From contig NZ_JAAMOX010000001.1 in NCBI RefSeq assembly GCF_011758565.1, forward strand, positions 248,001 through 312,000: DNA of 64,000 bases. Direction: 5' to 3'. The stretch is from Lysinibacter cavernae. GTDB lineage: Bacteria; Actinomycetota; Actinomycetes; Actinomycetales; Microbacteriaceae. Below the pieces are notes generated by a model, which saw nothing but the letters and a program-made list of their open reading frames with translations, was not told where the DNA came from and did no database searches. Shown piece by piece: positions 1 to 9,700 of the stretch. A program made the position numbers and the translations under genes. Within the stretch, counting starts at the first letter, position 1. The number at the start of each line of letters is the position of its first letter.

Positions 1-278
1 TTTGAGCGCTGCTTCATGTCGCCGGCGCGGATGACCAGGCGCTTGCCTTGGTACCGCAGCGACAGTGCTGCTCGGCGTTTCGCGGCAAAGGGTGCCTGTT
101 CGCGCGGCTCTGGAAGGGGCGATGCGGAATCGGCCCAGTCGGTCATGATGTAGGAGCCAAATGCGCTCGAGGTTGGCGTTGTGGAGCGGTTGCTGTTGTC
201 GATTACAACGGCAGCCTCAGCCAGCGGGTCTGCGACTGGCGTTGTGGCGTCGCTTGATGATGCGGTGGAAGAAGTCAT
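1..278 (-). CDS. Xaa-Pro aminopeptidase (M24B), N-terminal part, cut by window edge
   Basis: This is the first 92 codons of a gene that runs off the left edge. The reading frame opens with ATG at 278 and is stop-free to base 1. After a roughly 45-residue low-complexity leader, residues of the type RRAALSLRYQGKRLVIRAGD followed by MKQRS match the N-terminal domain of proline aminopeptidases (usual form: LVIPAG..K.RSND). Members are cytosolic metallopeptidases that remove an N-terminal residue preceding proline; the metal-binding pita-bread domain would lie outside this window. It starts 18 nt after the stop of the upstream EEP gene on the same strand, so the two are probably co-transcribed. 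The family call rests on a short conserved patch. Confidence 0.72.
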   Translation of the reverse strand, partial: MTSSTASSSDATTPVADPLAEAAVVIDNSNRSTTPTSSAFGSYIMTDWADSASPLPEPREQAPFAAKRRAALSLRYQGKRLVIRAGDMKQRS

Positions 279-296
279 GCATCTATTGTGCCACCG

Positions 297-1286
297 TTAG
301 CGGCGGGAAAGCTGCGCAACAATGGGGCGATGGTCGCTTCCGGCGTCATCGAAGCTCTGAATAACATTCATGCCGGTCGCTTTCCACTCGGAGGTGTACA
401 GCACGTGGTCGATTGGAGCGCCGAGCAGCGACGGGATGCTGCTTGGCCACGTTCCGAAGGCGGCGTTGCCGGTCTCGAGCGCGGCATCCGAACACTTGCT
501 GTCGGCGGGGAAATGATCAACCGTTGCGTTAAAGTCCCCGGCGAGGATGGTGTTTGGCCGTGCACACTGCTGCTCAACCCAGGCGAGGTCGTCGCGCCAC
601 GGCTGCATCGTTTCGAGCATTGGCGCAATGGCGTGTACCGCGACGATGGTTGGGAGGGCCGTGTCGCTCGTTGGTGTGGCCACAAACGAGGGAAGCGACG
701 TGCCTTCCGTCTTCGATTCTGTGATTGCGTAGTTTCCAATGGATACGTCAATCAGCAACCCGGTTGAACGGGCTCGATAGACGCTATCAAACGCGACGTG
801 ATGTACCGCCATGGTTGGACCGCCAAGCGCGGCAATGCGGGCCGCAACCTGATTACTGATGACCTCGGTCGTTTCGGGAAGGGACAACACACGCAGGTTA
901 TTGTCGACGGCAAACGCCGCGATGTCATCCGCGTCAACGGAGTCGCCAAGCGTATTCCACGACCCAACGGTGATGTCGGTTGGGGCAGGCTCCGCAAACG
1001 CCGTGTTGCCAGCGCCCCGCGTCACAATGATGGCGGTGTTTGCGATGGTGAACAGCATAAGGATGACGATGAGCGCCGAGAGGAAGCCGCGGATCGGTTT
1101 GATGAGCAGCGAAAGCAAGACGCTCAGAATGACAAGAGCGACGGCGGCAGCGACGCCAAGGCCTCGCAAAGAAACGGCCTGAGCAAACGGGAAGAGCAAC
1201 TCGAAGTTTGCCACTTGTGGCCACACGGAAAGCACGCCGGCCGCGAGGAGTACCAGCAAAATGATCGCAGCGATAAGTCTTCCCAT
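297..1286 (-). CDS. Membrane-anchored endonuclease/exonuclease/phosphatase (EEP) family protein
   Basis: 329 aa. The first 90 residues hold about three hydrophobic segments (around 4-22, 42-61 and 65-89), so the catalytic domain is tethered to the membrane, probably facing outward. From residue 105 on the EEP (DNase I/sphingomyelinase-like) signatures appear in order: SWNT 109-112, a metal-ligand glutamate in PET 137-139, VHA 217-219, GDFN 250-253, IDHVL 292-296 and GSDHRP 316-321. All catalytic positions are therefore present and a Mg-dependent phosphodiesterase or phosphatase is expected, but the substrate cannot be told from sequence. It overlaps nothing and lies 18 nt upstream of the aminopeptidase gene. 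A second, larger EEP protein is encoded at 26417-28567. Confidence 0.9.
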   Translation of the reverse strand: MGRLIAAIILLVLLAAGVLSVWPQVANFELLFPFAQAVSLRGLGVAAAVALVILSVLLSLLIKPIRGFLSALIVILMLFTIANTAIIVTRGAGNTAFAEPAPTDITVGSWNTLGDSVDADDIAAFAVDNNLRVLSLPETTEVISNQVAARIAALGGPTMAVHHVAFDSVYRARSTGLLIDVSIGNYAITESKTEGTSLPSFVATPTSDTALPTIVAVHAIAPMLETMQPWRDDLAWVEQQCARPNTILAGDFNATVDHFPADSKCSDAALETGNAAFGTWPSSIPSLLGAPIDHVLYTSEWKATGMNVIQSFDDAGSDHRPIVAQLSRR

Positions 1287-1444
1287 AACGTTTCCCGAGC
1301 CTAGGGCAGCCGTCTGGACAAACGCCGATGGCGCGCTGCCGGGGTGTCGGCTCGTTCACCACTGTGAGCGGCGGGAACGCTCGTCGCAACGGCGTTCGGC
1401 CAACACAATCCACAACGGATGCCGGGAGTTTGAGGTCTCGGGGA

Positions 1445-1450
1445 TAGCAT
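1445..1450 (+). promoter_or_regulatory. -10 hexamer of a probable leaderless promoter (PHP gene)
   Basis: TAGCAT ends 6 nt before the ATG at 1457; the intervening bases are all G. This is the spacing of actinobacterial leaderless transcripts, in which the start codon is the 5' end of the mRNA. Confidence 0.55.
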
Positions 1451-1456
1451 GGGGGG

Positions 1457-2326
1457 ATGGCCACAGTTACGCCGGATGCAACGGGGCAAGACCCGATTGG
1501 TCGGTACGATCTCCACACGCACTCAGTCATCTCAGATGGCACGCTCACCCCAGCGGAGATTGTGCGGGAGGCCGCAGGCATCGGCCTTGCCGGACTTGCC
1601 CTCACCGATCACGACACGGCAGCCGGATGGCCAGAGGCTGCTGCGGTCGCCTTAGAACACGGACTCGACTTCATTCCAGGCATGGAGCTCACCACCAAAA
1701 CGCAGGGATTTGCTGTTCATCTGCTGGCATACTTCATCGACCCGCATAACGCGACCCTACTGAGCGTGACCGAACGCATTCGCACCGATCGAGACCGCAG
1801 GGCGCGTGCCATGGTTGAACTGCTCTCGGCGGATATCGATTTTTCCTGGGACGACGTTATCTCGGCGATTTCTGACGGTGCGACTGTTGGGCGGCCGCAT
1901 ATCGCTGATGCGCTGGTCACTCGGGGTTTTTACCACGACAGGGGTGCGGCCTTCGCAGATGTGCTTCACCCCGGGAGCAAATACTACGTGCCTAATTATG
2001 CGGTCGACACGGTCGAGGCTGTTGAACTGGTCAGGGCCGCCGGGGGACTGCCAGTACTCGCGCATCCTGCCGCAACGCGTCAGCGCGCGCCAATGCCGGT
2101 CGAGCGGATGAAGCTGCTCGCTGACCGTGGCCTCTACGGCATTGAACTTGACCACCCGGAGAATCGCAGGGAATGGCTCCCTCCGCTTCGGGCTGAGGCG
2201 GATCGGCTTGGGCTGGTTGTGACCGGTTCAAGCGACTACCACGGGGCCGGCAAAGAGAACCGTCTTGGTGAGTGCACCACGTCTGCAACGACGGTTGCGC
2301 AGATGAAGCGCGACGCGGGACTCTGA
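1457..2326 (+). CDS. PHP-domain phosphoesterase (YciV / RNase AM-like)
   Basis: 289 aa, close to the usual size of stand-alone PHP phosphoesterases. Metal-site motifs are intact: DLHTHS 18-23 with SDGT 26-29, LTDHD 49-53, GMELTT 75-80, His88, GRPH 145-148, LAHP 201-204 and GSSDYHG 257-263. Relatives hydrolyse 3',5'-bisphosphonucleotides or act as 5'-3' exoribonucleases on short RNAs (E. coli YciV, also called TrpH or RNase AM). It stands alone, divergent from the EEP gene and convergent with the gene at 2365. The start is supported by the TAGCAT box just upstream. Family assignment is firm; exact substrate is inference. Confidence 0.9.
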   Translation: MATVTPDATGQDPIGRYDLHTHSVISDGTLTPAEIVREAAGIGLAGLALTDHDTAAGWPEAAAVALEHGLDFIPGMELTTKTQGFAVHLLAYFIDPHNATLLSVTERIRTDRDRRARAMVELLSADIDFSWDDVISAISDGATVGRPHIADALVTRGFYHDRGAAFADVLHPGSKYYVPNYAVDTVEAVELVRAAGGLPVLAHPAATRQRAPMPVERMKLLADRGLYGIELDHPENRREWLPPLRAEADRLGLVVTGSSDYHGAGKENRLGECTTSATTVAQMKRDAGL

Positions 2327-2364
2327 GGGTACGTCCTCGTCGGCTCAGCCCAGGGAGCGGTTTT

Positions 2365-3456
2365 TTATTTGCCGAACAGTCGTCCGAAGAATCCCTTACC
2401 GCGGGCCTCTTCCGAGGCCGATGCCGAGCCTGGCTGGATGACCGGCTGAGCAGGCGCCAAATGTGACAGTGTTGGCATCGAACGAGGCTGACGGGCAGCC
2501 TCAGCAGCTGGCGGATTGGCTGGCCGAGTTGGCGAGGCCCCTGCTTGGGACGGTGCAGCTGCTGGCGATTCGACCGTTGAGGGCTGAGGGGCCGGAGCCT
2601 CTGAGCGAGACACGTTCTGGACGGACGACGCTGCCGCATCGGCCGCGGCCGATGAAGGTTGTCCAAGGTTTTCCGCGCGAGCAGGCCCGGTTGGAGGGGT
2701 AGTGCCCTGATGCTGAGCCTCAACCCGTTCGATCGGCGCTGCAGTGACCACCGAACGGATGTGCCCGTGGTCGTCGAGGGCAACAACAACAGTGCCGTTT
2801 GAGGCCCGCAACTCGGCGATGCTCGGCTGTGGCCAAGTAATTGCAACACCGCGGCGCTTGGCGTAGGCGTTGAGTGCCCTCGTCGCGTCGGTTACCGTTG
2901 TGGTCGCGATGCCATGGCCAAGAGCGAGAGTGATCGAATCTGTTGTGGGCTCGGCGAGTTCAACGCCTGAACTGTCAAGCAGCATCCACAGGGACGTGCC
3001 GTGCGCAGCGGTTGCGACAACGTGAATGTACTGACCTGACAGCGTTTTTGCGGCGAGCGTGTTACGGAGCGCCTGATCTGACGCAGTCGAAGCGGCCGCA
3101 TCGCGGGAGTTGAGCGCGGAAATTCCAAAGATCTTGCCCTGAGTGCGTACGCCCTTTGCCGTCGCGAGCATACTCGCGGGAAACAGAAACGTGCGGTCCC
3201 AACCCCAGCGCCACGGCTGCCCAGCTGCGGCGACCGAACCAATAAGGTGCGGGCGGAACGACTGTTTATTTGATCCAAAAAACACAAATTCGGGGACCGT
3301 GGTATCAACACGCCAGTCGCTCGAACCCCACCGCTGCTGAACGGTTGACTGGTACTCCGCCGACAAGAAAATAGCGTCGTCTACCAGATCGTTCAGTGTT
3401 GGTGCTTGGTGTGCCACGGATTCCGCCTTTAGAAACTGACGGTCAAAAACCGCCAC
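2365..3456 (-). CDS. Hypothetical protein with Ala/Pro-rich tail and basic C-terminus
   Basis: 363 aa with a GTG start. I do not recognise the function. The first 225 residues form a folded domain with aromatic-rich patches (QPWRWGWDRTFLFP around 79-92), somewhat reminiscent of DUF6882-type proteins. Residues 240-345 are a low-complexity Ala/Pro/Ser linker. The last eleven residues, GKGFFGRLFGK, look like a short amphipathic basic helix that could contact membrane or nucleic acid. There is no signal peptide or membrane span. It is convergent with the PHP gene and separated from the DEAD-box gene by that gene's terminator. The reading frame is well supported by codon usage; the role is unknown. 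Confidence 0.75.
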   Translation of the reverse strand: MAVFDRQFLKAESVAHQAPTLNDLVDDAIFLSAEYQSTVQQRWGSSDWRVDTTVPEFVFFGSNKQSFRPHLIGSVAAAGQPWRWGWDRTFLFPASMLATAKGVRTQGKIFGISALNSRDAAASTASDQALRNTLAAKTLSGQYIHVVATAAHGTSLWMLLDSSGVELAEPTTDSITLALGHGIATTTVTDATRALNAYAKRRGVAITWPQPSIAELRASNGTVVVALDDHGHIRSVVTAAPIERVEAQHQGTTPPTGPARAENLGQPSSAAADAAASSVQNVSRSEAPAPQPSTVESPAAAPSQAGASPTRPANPPAAEAARQPRSMPTLSHLAPAQPVIQPGSASASEEARGKGFFGRLFGK

Positions 3457-3536
3457 TGTTGATGTTGTTCAGAGTATCAGCGCTGAGGCCATCAGCGATG
3501 CAAAAGGTTGAGCAATAATGCGCCGGGAGTGAACAC

Positions 3537-3568
3537 GAGGGCTCCCGCACCAATGGTGGGGAGCCCTC
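3537..3568 (-). terminator. Rho-independent terminator of the DEAD-box helicase gene
   Basis: A 10-bp perfect stem (3537-3546 with 3559-3568) continues after a one-base bulge into CACC/GGTG around an AAT loop. It lies about 30 nt beyond the stop of the minus-strand helicase gene. Confidence 0.75.
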
Positions 3569-3596
3569 GCAGGTTCAACGAATCAACCGGATGAGC

Positions 3597-5072
3597 CTAT
3601 TCGGTTGGTGCCGAGTGGATAGCGCCCTCACCAGTGCTGCTGTGGTTGCGGCGACGGCGACGGCGGGTACGGTTAGGCGCGGCCTCTCCGGCAGCAGTAG
3701 GGGCTGGCTCGGTGACCACGGTTTCGGTCCCGGCTGCGTCGGTGGATGCTGGGCGCCTCGTGCGCTCTCGGGTGCCGCCGTTGCGTGAGCCAGACGAACG
3801 ACCACCGGACGAGCGCGAGTTGTCGCGTGAGCCGCGACCGCCATCGCGTGAGCCGCCCTCACGAGGAGTGTGCTCCTTGATCGGCGTTGGCTTGAGGCGG
3901 CCCTTCGAGCCCTCTGGAATGTTCAGATCGCTGTACAGGTGTGGCGACGAAGAGTATGTCTCGGTTGGTTCTGGCTGACCAAATTCGAGGGCATTGTTGA
4001 TGAGGGCCCACTTGTGCAGGTCATCCCAGTCAACAAAGGTCACGGCGATGCCGGTGCGGCCGGCGCGGCCGGTGCGGCCAACGCGGTGCAGGTAGGTCTT
4101 CTCGTCTTCTGGGATGGTGTGGTTGATGACGTGTGTGACATCATCAACGTCGATGCCGCGCGCGGCAACGTCGGTCGCGATAAGCACATCCTTCTTGCCA
4201 GCCTTGAAAGCGGCCATTGCGCGCTCGCGCTGGTCCTGGTTGAGGTCGCCGTGAACGGCTGCGGCGTTAAATCCGCGATCGTTGAGCTCCTCAACAAGCT
4301 TCGCTGCCGCGCGCTTGGTGCGCGTAAAGACAACCGTCTTGCCGCGGCCCTCTGCCATGAGGATGCGCGCGATGACCTCATCTTTATCGAGCTGGTGGGC
4401 CCGGTAGATGAGGTGCTCAATGTTGGCCTGGGTCAGGCCCTCATCTGGGTCTGACGCACGAATGTGGATGGGCTTCGACATGAAACGGCGAGCAAGGGCG
4501 ATGATCGGCCCTGGCATGGTCGCCGAGAACAGCATGGTGTGGCGGCCCTCTGGCGTCTGCGAGAACAGCTTCTCGATGTCAGAGAGGAAGCCAAGGTCGA
4601 GCATCTTGTCGGCCTCGTCGAGCACCATCTCGCGCACGTTGCCGAGGTTGAGGAGGCGCTGTCCTGCGAGGTCGAGCAGACGGCCCGGCGTGCCGACAAC
4701 AATCTGCGCGCCAGCCTTCAGCTGCTCGATTTGGCCCTCGTATGCCTTGCCGCCATAAATGGAGACAACGGTGGCACCACGGTTTGACGCGGCAAGCTCG
4801 ATGTCTTCGGTTACCTGAACCGCGAGCTCGCGGGTGGGAACAACGATCAATGCCTGCACGCCGTGCTCGGGGTTTGCCCCGATGCGCTGAAGGAGGGGGA
4901 GACCAAAGCCGAGGGTCTTTCCGGTTCCCGTCTTGGCCTGACCAATGATGTCTTGGCCGGTCAGGGCGAGGGGGATGGTTTGTTCTTGAATGGGGAAGGA
5001 CTCAATAATGCCCTTCGTAGCGAGGGCATCAACCATGTCTTGTTCGATGCCGAGCTCAGAAAATGTCTTCAC
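3597..5072 (-). CDS. DEAD-box ATP-dependent RNA helicase
   Basis: 491 aa with a GTG start; an upstream TGA in the same frame limits the N-terminus and MKTFSELGI is the usual family opening. Helicase motifs are complete: Q-motif (SFPIQEQT 25-32), Walker A AKTGTGKT 46-53, PTRELA, TPGR, DEAD, SAT, then ATDVAARGIDV and HRVGRTGRAG in the second RecA domain. From about residue 385 a disordered tail rich in Arg/Gly/Ser, then a highly basic RTRRRRRRN patch, probably binds RNA. It unwinds short RNA duplexes in ribosome assembly or mRNA turnover, often in cold. It corresponds in position to rhlE (Rv3211) near DUF3107 and adnAB in mycobacteria; that synteny is from memory. Confidence 0.95.
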   Translation of the reverse strand: MKTFSELGIEQDMVDALATKGIIESFPIQEQTIPLALTGQDIIGQAKTGTGKTLGFGLPLLQRIGANPEHGVQALIVVPTRELAVQVTEDIELAASNRGATVVSIYGGKAYEGQIEQLKAGAQIVVGTPGRLLDLAGQRLLNLGNVREMVLDEADKMLDLGFLSDIEKLFSQTPEGRHTMLFSATMPGPIIALARRFMSKPIHIRASDPDEGLTQANIEHLIYRAHQLDKDEVIARILMAEGRGKTVVFTRTKRAAAKLVEELNDRGFNAAAVHGDLNQDQRERAMAAFKAGKKDVLIATDVAARGIDVDDVTHVINHTIPEDEKTYLHRVGRTGRAGRTGIAVTFVDWDDLHKWALINNALEFGQPEPTETYSSSPHLYSDLNIPEGSKGRLKPTPIKEHTPREGGSRDGGRGSRDNSRSSGGRSSGSRNGGTRERTRRPASTDAAGTETVVTEPAPTAAGEAAPNRTRRRRRRNHSSTGEGAIHSAPTE

Positions 5073-5189
5073 AATTGCCTGTTCGATTTTGGTACTGGCT
5101 ACGCCATTTTTTCATCTCAGGCGTAGGGTGGTCGCTCCGTTGGCGTTCCACATCTTTCCTAGTTTAGTTCCCGAGTATGTAAAGGTGGG

Positions 5190-5195
5190 TAAACT
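5190..5195 (+). promoter_or_regulatory. -10 hexamer of a probable leaderless promoter (ferritin-fold gene)
   Basis: TAAACT, then 6 nt, then the GTG at 5202. No separate ribosome binding site fits in between. Confidence 0.55.
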
Positions 5196-5201
5196 GGCGA
5201 G

Positions 5202-5921
5202 GTGTTTTCCTGGTTTCGACGTCGGCGTACATCGCCACCTGCATCACATCGACTGAGGTCGCGTGACGAGCAGAACCCTGCCGCAAAGGTAGATTTGGCC
5301 GAGCTGGCGCCCGGAATCATCCCGTATCTCGGCTTGGTTTCGTATCTGCAGCTTGAGGTCTATGAAGCAACTTCGCGTGCCGTCGCGTCAGCTCCTGATC
5401 TCGCCGCAAAAGAGATTCTCAGCAATGCTGCAGGCCTTGCACTCGATAAACACCAAGAATTTGCCGCAGAAATCCGTCGCCGCCACCGCGAACCTGCCGT
5501 GGTGATGGAGCCGTACACGCACACGATCGACCGCTACGTTGATCGGGTCGAGCCGGCAAATTGGAACGAACAATTGCTGCTCGTATACCTGGTTGGTGGG
5601 CTGTTTGATGAGTTCTTTGCGCAGCTTGCGAGCGGGCTTACCGACGGTTACGGGCCAAAGGCCGCCGACATCCTTCGCGGAGAATCCGGTCGCGCCGGAA
5701 TCGCAACGCTGCTTGAACGGGCCATCCGGGACAACCCAAAAACCGGCGACCGCCTTGCGCTATGGGGCCGCCGCCTCGTCGGAGATTCGCTTCTTGTCGC
5801 TCGTTCCTCGCTCGTGCTGAGCGATAACACCGCAAGCGACGAAAAGAAGATCGAGCCTGTTTTTACCGAGCTCATTTCAACGCATATCAAGCGAATGGAT
5901 GCCCTGGGGCTCACCGCGTAG
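5202..5921 (+). CDS. Ferritin-like fold protein of the MiaE_2 type
   Basis: 239 aa, GTG start set by the leaderless -10 box at 5190. After a basic N-terminus (FRRRR) the protein is an all-helical bundle with acidic helix positions typical of ferritin-like diiron folds (LQLEVYEA around 48-55, DKHQEF near 80, DEFFAQL near 136). The family resembles tRNA hydroxylase MiaE and is common in actinobacteria next to the DEAD-box/DUF3107 region. Diiron binding is plausible because Glu and His residues are retained, but the reaction is unknown. It is divergent from the helicase gene and ends at a strong bidirectional hairpin. Confidence 0.8.
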   Translation: MFSWFRRRRTSPPASHRLRSRDEQNPAAKVDLAELAPGIIPYLGLVSYLQLEVYEATSRAVASAPDLAAKEILSNAAGLALDKHQEFAAEIRRRHREPAVVMEPYTHTIDRYVDRVEPANWNEQLLLVYLVGGLFDEFFAQLASGLTDGYGPKAADILRGESGRAGIATLLERAIRDNPKTGDRLALWGRRLVGDSLLVARSSLVLSDNTASDEKKIEPVFTELISTHIKRMDALGLTA

Positions 5922-6047
5922 TGTCCCTCCGCTCTTCGTGCGCGGCTGATGGCAGATTAGCTTGGTCGTGACGACACTCGTGCGCGGCTGCGTATGCGCA
6001 TGTGTGGCCGCTCGGCGGCGCGAAGATATGGATATCGCAGCCCGAAT

Positions 6048-6089
6048 ACAGAAGCGGTGCTCGACCGCATGGTCGAGCACCGCTTCTGT
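6048..6089. terminator. Bidirectional terminator, 19-bp perfect stem
   Basis: Bases 6048-6066 pair perfectly with 6071-6089 around a GCAT loop, and a T-rich run follows on the plus strand. It sits between the convergent ferritin-fold gene and the small membrane protein gene and probably serves both. Confidence 0.85.
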
Positions 6090-6117
6090 GTCTCTGCTTG
6101 GCTGTTTCTCTTGCGAG

Positions 6118-6414
6118 TTAGACAGCCGCCCTCAGTAGCTCGTGATAGCGCTGTTCGGTGCGGAGCGTGCGGCGACGCGGCACGATAACCGCGTACAGCA
6201 CGCAGGCGACGATCGTGGCGGCGATAGTGATCGCCCAAATCCAGAAACCGTCCCACTTCATGCCAGCAACCGTGAGGAGAACCCAAACTGCTGCTGAGGC
6301 GGCGGCACCGAGCGCAAGCTGCACTCCAAAACCGTACGTCTGGCGCCCTGGGACGGCATAGCGCACGATGAGCCCAATAACGAGTCCGATCAGGACAACA
6401 AAGATCAGTTCCAT
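6118..6414 (-). CDS. Small integral membrane protein
   Basis: 98 aa with three predicted membrane spans (about 2-20, 28-50 and 55-78) and a basic C-terminal tail (PRRRTLRTEQRYHELL). Glycines in the first span (IGLVIGLIVRYAVPG) recall GlsB/YeaQ-type small membrane proteins, but the similarity is weak. It starts 2 nt after the stop of the DUF3107 gene, so translation is probably coupled. No function is proposed. Confidence 0.7.
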   Translation of the reverse strand: MELIFVVLIGLVIGLIVRYAVPGRQTYGFGVQLALGAAASAAVWVLLTVAGMKWDGFWIWAITIAATIVACVLYAVIVPRRRTLRTEQRYHELLRAAV

Positions 6415-6416
6415 AA

Positions 6417-6641
6417 CTAGCCCACAAATCCTACGCGGCGAGACTGGTCGCTGCCGATTTCAACGTAGGCGATGGATGCCGTTGGGATGAGAAACACCTT
6501 GCCCTTGGAATCGGTGAGCTTGACGACCATGCTGCCCGTTTCAAGTGCGAGGCCTACGGTCTTTTCGATGTCGGATGCCGACTCGCTCGACTCGAAGCTA
6601 ACTTCACGAGGAGCGTTGATAATGCCAATACGGATTTCCAC
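6417..6641 (-). CDS. DUF3107 family small protein
   Basis: 74 aa from a GTG at 6641, chosen because family members begin at the EIRIGI strand and an AAAGGGA ribosome binding site lies just upstream; a longer frame to 6686 is open but adds non-conserved residues. The protein is a compact alpha/beta fold (EIRIGIINAPREVSFES, then GKVFLIPTASIAYVEIG). DUF3107 is an actinobacterial family of unknown function, called TB9.4 (Rv3208A) in mycobacteria as I recall. It is co-transcribed with the downstream small membrane protein and divergent from adnA. Confidence 0.88.
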   Translation of the reverse strand: MEIRIGIINAPREVSFESSESASDIEKTVGLALETGSMVVKLTDSKGKVFLIPTASIAYVEIGSDQSRRVGFVG

Positions 6642-6723
6642 GGGGATCCCTTTCGTAACGGTGTACCCCAATAGATTACGCGACAAAGGGGTCTCGCCCG
6701 AACAGAATGTCGGCGGCAGTCGC

Positions 6724-6729
6724 TAACGT
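6724..6729 (+). promoter_or_regulatory. -10 hexamer of a probable leaderless promoter (adnA)
   Basis: TAACGT is followed after 7 nt by the ATG at 6737. This supports 6737 over the in-frame ATG at 6707. Confidence 0.5.
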
Positions 6730-6736
6730 TGGAGGT

Positions 6737-9700
6737 ATGGCATCAGCAACCCCACCTCGAAGCGACCATTCCGGTTCGTTCGATGCTGCGGCATCCGTTG
6801 CAGAAACAGGCCTCAACGGCAGCAACGGCACATTAACCGGCAAGACTGAATCGAGCGATGCGCCCGTGGCGAACGCAGGTCATACACAGCCGACAACACC
6901 CAAGTGGGATGCCTCGCAACGTGCTGTGCTCCAGCTTGATCCGGCTCAGCACGCGACCATTATTGGTGCTCCCGGTAGCGGCAAAACCGAGCTGCTGATC
7001 CAGCTCTACCACGACAGAATCACTCATAATGGCTTCGCGAGTGACGAGATCTTGGTGCTTTCGCCCACTCGTCTCAGTGCGACGCGACTTCGCGATCAGC
7101 TCGATGCGCGGATGCAATCGCCAAGTACGGGGCCTCGCGCCCGCACCTCCACCTCGCTGGCCGTTCAGATGGTCACAACCGCGCGCAGCCTTGCCGGGGA
7201 ACCGCTTCCGCGACTGCTCACGGGGGCGAGCCAGGACCAACTTATTGCGCGGCTGCTGAGCGGTGAAGACCTTGGCGCGTCTGCGCGCGGCAGCAGCCAA
7301 CGGAGCGGCGAAGGGCTTCCCTCTGACAGCACCGAAGCCGAGCCGACGACCGGCGAATTCGCCGCCGCTCATGCAACCGCTGAGTCGGGAGAGCGAGAGG
7401 GCAACGACCCGCTTGGCGTGGCCGAGCACATCATCAACTGGCCCAGCGAGCTTGCTGCTGACGTCCGCGCCCTGCAGGGTTTTCGTAACCAGCTTCGTGA
7501 ACTCATCCGAGTCTGCATTGACTATGGCCTGAGCGACGAGCAGCTTGCCAGCCTTGGAGAATCCACTGGCAGGCCAGAGTGGATCGCCTGCGCGCAGTTC
7601 CTACCGGTGTATCGCAAGGCACTGGCTCGTGAGCATCCGAATGAGTTCGACCTGAGTCAGTTTCACCGTCAGGCTGTTGAGCTTCTGCACGGTGTTGCCT
7701 CTGGTGCTGTATCGACAACCTCACTCGGTGACATCGCCCGGCTTCGCTGCATTTTTGTTGATGACGCGCAAGAACTGCCCCGGTCAACCATCGAACTGCT
7801 TGTTGCTTTTGCCGCGCGGGGCACGACCATCATCCTGTTTGGCGATCCAGACATCACAACAGAATCGTTTCAGGGGGCCGAACCTCAGTTCCTTGCTGAC
7901 TTTGGCAATCTGATTGGGGGCAAAACCGTTGAGCGATGTGAGCTGAGCACGGTATACCGTCATAGCCCCGACGTTCGGGCCTTCCTACAGCGAGTTACCG
8001 GTCTGATCGGTGCAGCGGGTTGGGGCACGCAGCGTGGCGCCGAAGCGCACGGTGGCGCCGCTGGCAGCGTCACGTTCAGCACAGTGCAGTCAGGGGCAGA
8101 ACAATCCTCGGCGATCGCGCGCCTGCTGCGTGAGCGACACCTCAAACCGAGTCGCAGACCTGCACCGGTACCACGAGCCTCCGGGGACGAACATCTGAGT
8201 GCTCAGCGTCCGAGCGTTGAGGACGGGGCTGTGCCGTGGTCCCGCATGGCCGTGATCTGCCGAAACCGAGCCCAGGCCACCAGGGTTGCCGAATCGCTTG
8301 TTGCCCTCGACGTTCCTACGGCCATTGCCGCCGGTGGGACGATCCTCAGGGAACACAACATCGTTCGTGATCTTGCGCTTATTGCGTCTGTCGCACTTCA
8401 CCAGGCACAGATCGATGGTGTGAGCTTGAACCGGCTGTTGCGAGGCCCACTTGGCGGTCTCGATCACATCGGGCTTCGGAGGCTCAGGGCCGCGTTGCTT
8501 CACGAGGAACGCTCGGCAGGAGGCAAACGCACCGCCGATGAATTGCTGCTTGACGCCTTTCTCGCACCCGGCGGCTTTCTTCTCCTTGAGACTCCGGCCG
8601 CACGGCTGGCAGAACGTCTCCAACGGGTTCTTGAACGAGCGCGACAGTCAGCCGAGACGCGGGGCAGCATCGAAGATATCCTCTGGGCTGCCTGGAGCGA
8701 ATCAGGGTTGTCGGCGGTCTGGGAGAAGCAGGCGCTGGCCCAATCCGGTGTTGTCTCCGACGACGCTCACCGCCAGCTCGATGCGGTTGTCGCCCTCTTC
8801 TACGCCGCGCAGCGCTACGAAGAACGAGCGCCAGGCAGCGACCCGCGTGATTTCCTTAACCTCTTGATGCTGAGCGATCTTCCAGAAGACACCCTTGCCG
8901 CCCACGCCGCAGCGGATACCGTCACCGTCACCACCCCAAACGGGGCCATCGGTCAGCACTTTGACCTCGTTGTGATTCCAGGGCTCCAAGAAGGAGTCTG
9001 GCCAAACCTGCGCCTACGTGGTTCGTTGCTTGGCACCGAGCAGCTTGCGCGGCTCAGCGAGCACCCCCTACATGCGCCGCCAGCATCCGCGAACGGCGAC
9101 GGTATCGACGAACGACGGCTCGTGCTTCACGACGAGCTGCGGATGTTTGCCCAGGCCGTCTCGCGCAGCAACGGCGACGTCGTGGCCGTTGCTGTCGCAA
9201 ATGAAGACGAGCAGCCGTCGCGCATCTTTGGTCTCGCCCCTGAGGGCAGCGAGAAGCCGTTGCCCTCCGGTGCTCTGAGCCTCAGGGGCATGGTGGGCGA
9301 GCTGAGAAGTCGTCTTGAGTTCGAGCTTGAGCAGCATCCTGAACAAGGCAAAGCATTCGCTGACGCTGCGCCCGAAACAGCGGCGCTCGCCCTCCTCGCG
9401 AGCAACGGCGTCACAGGGGCCAACCCGGAATCGTGGTACGGAATCCTCGCTCCGAGCAGCACCGAACCGCTTGTCGATCTTGCCCGGCCTGAGGCCACCG
9501 TCTCTGTGAGTCCGTCACGGCTTGAATCGTTCGAGACCTGCGAACTCGACTGGGCCATCAACTCGCTTGGGGGAGGCAGTACAAACACCTCTGCAGGGCT
9601 TGGCACGCTGGTCCACCGGGCGCTTGAACTCGAACCGACCCCCAACGTTCCTGCGCTGATGGGCCATGTAGACGAAGCCTGGTCAACCCTGAGCTTTGAC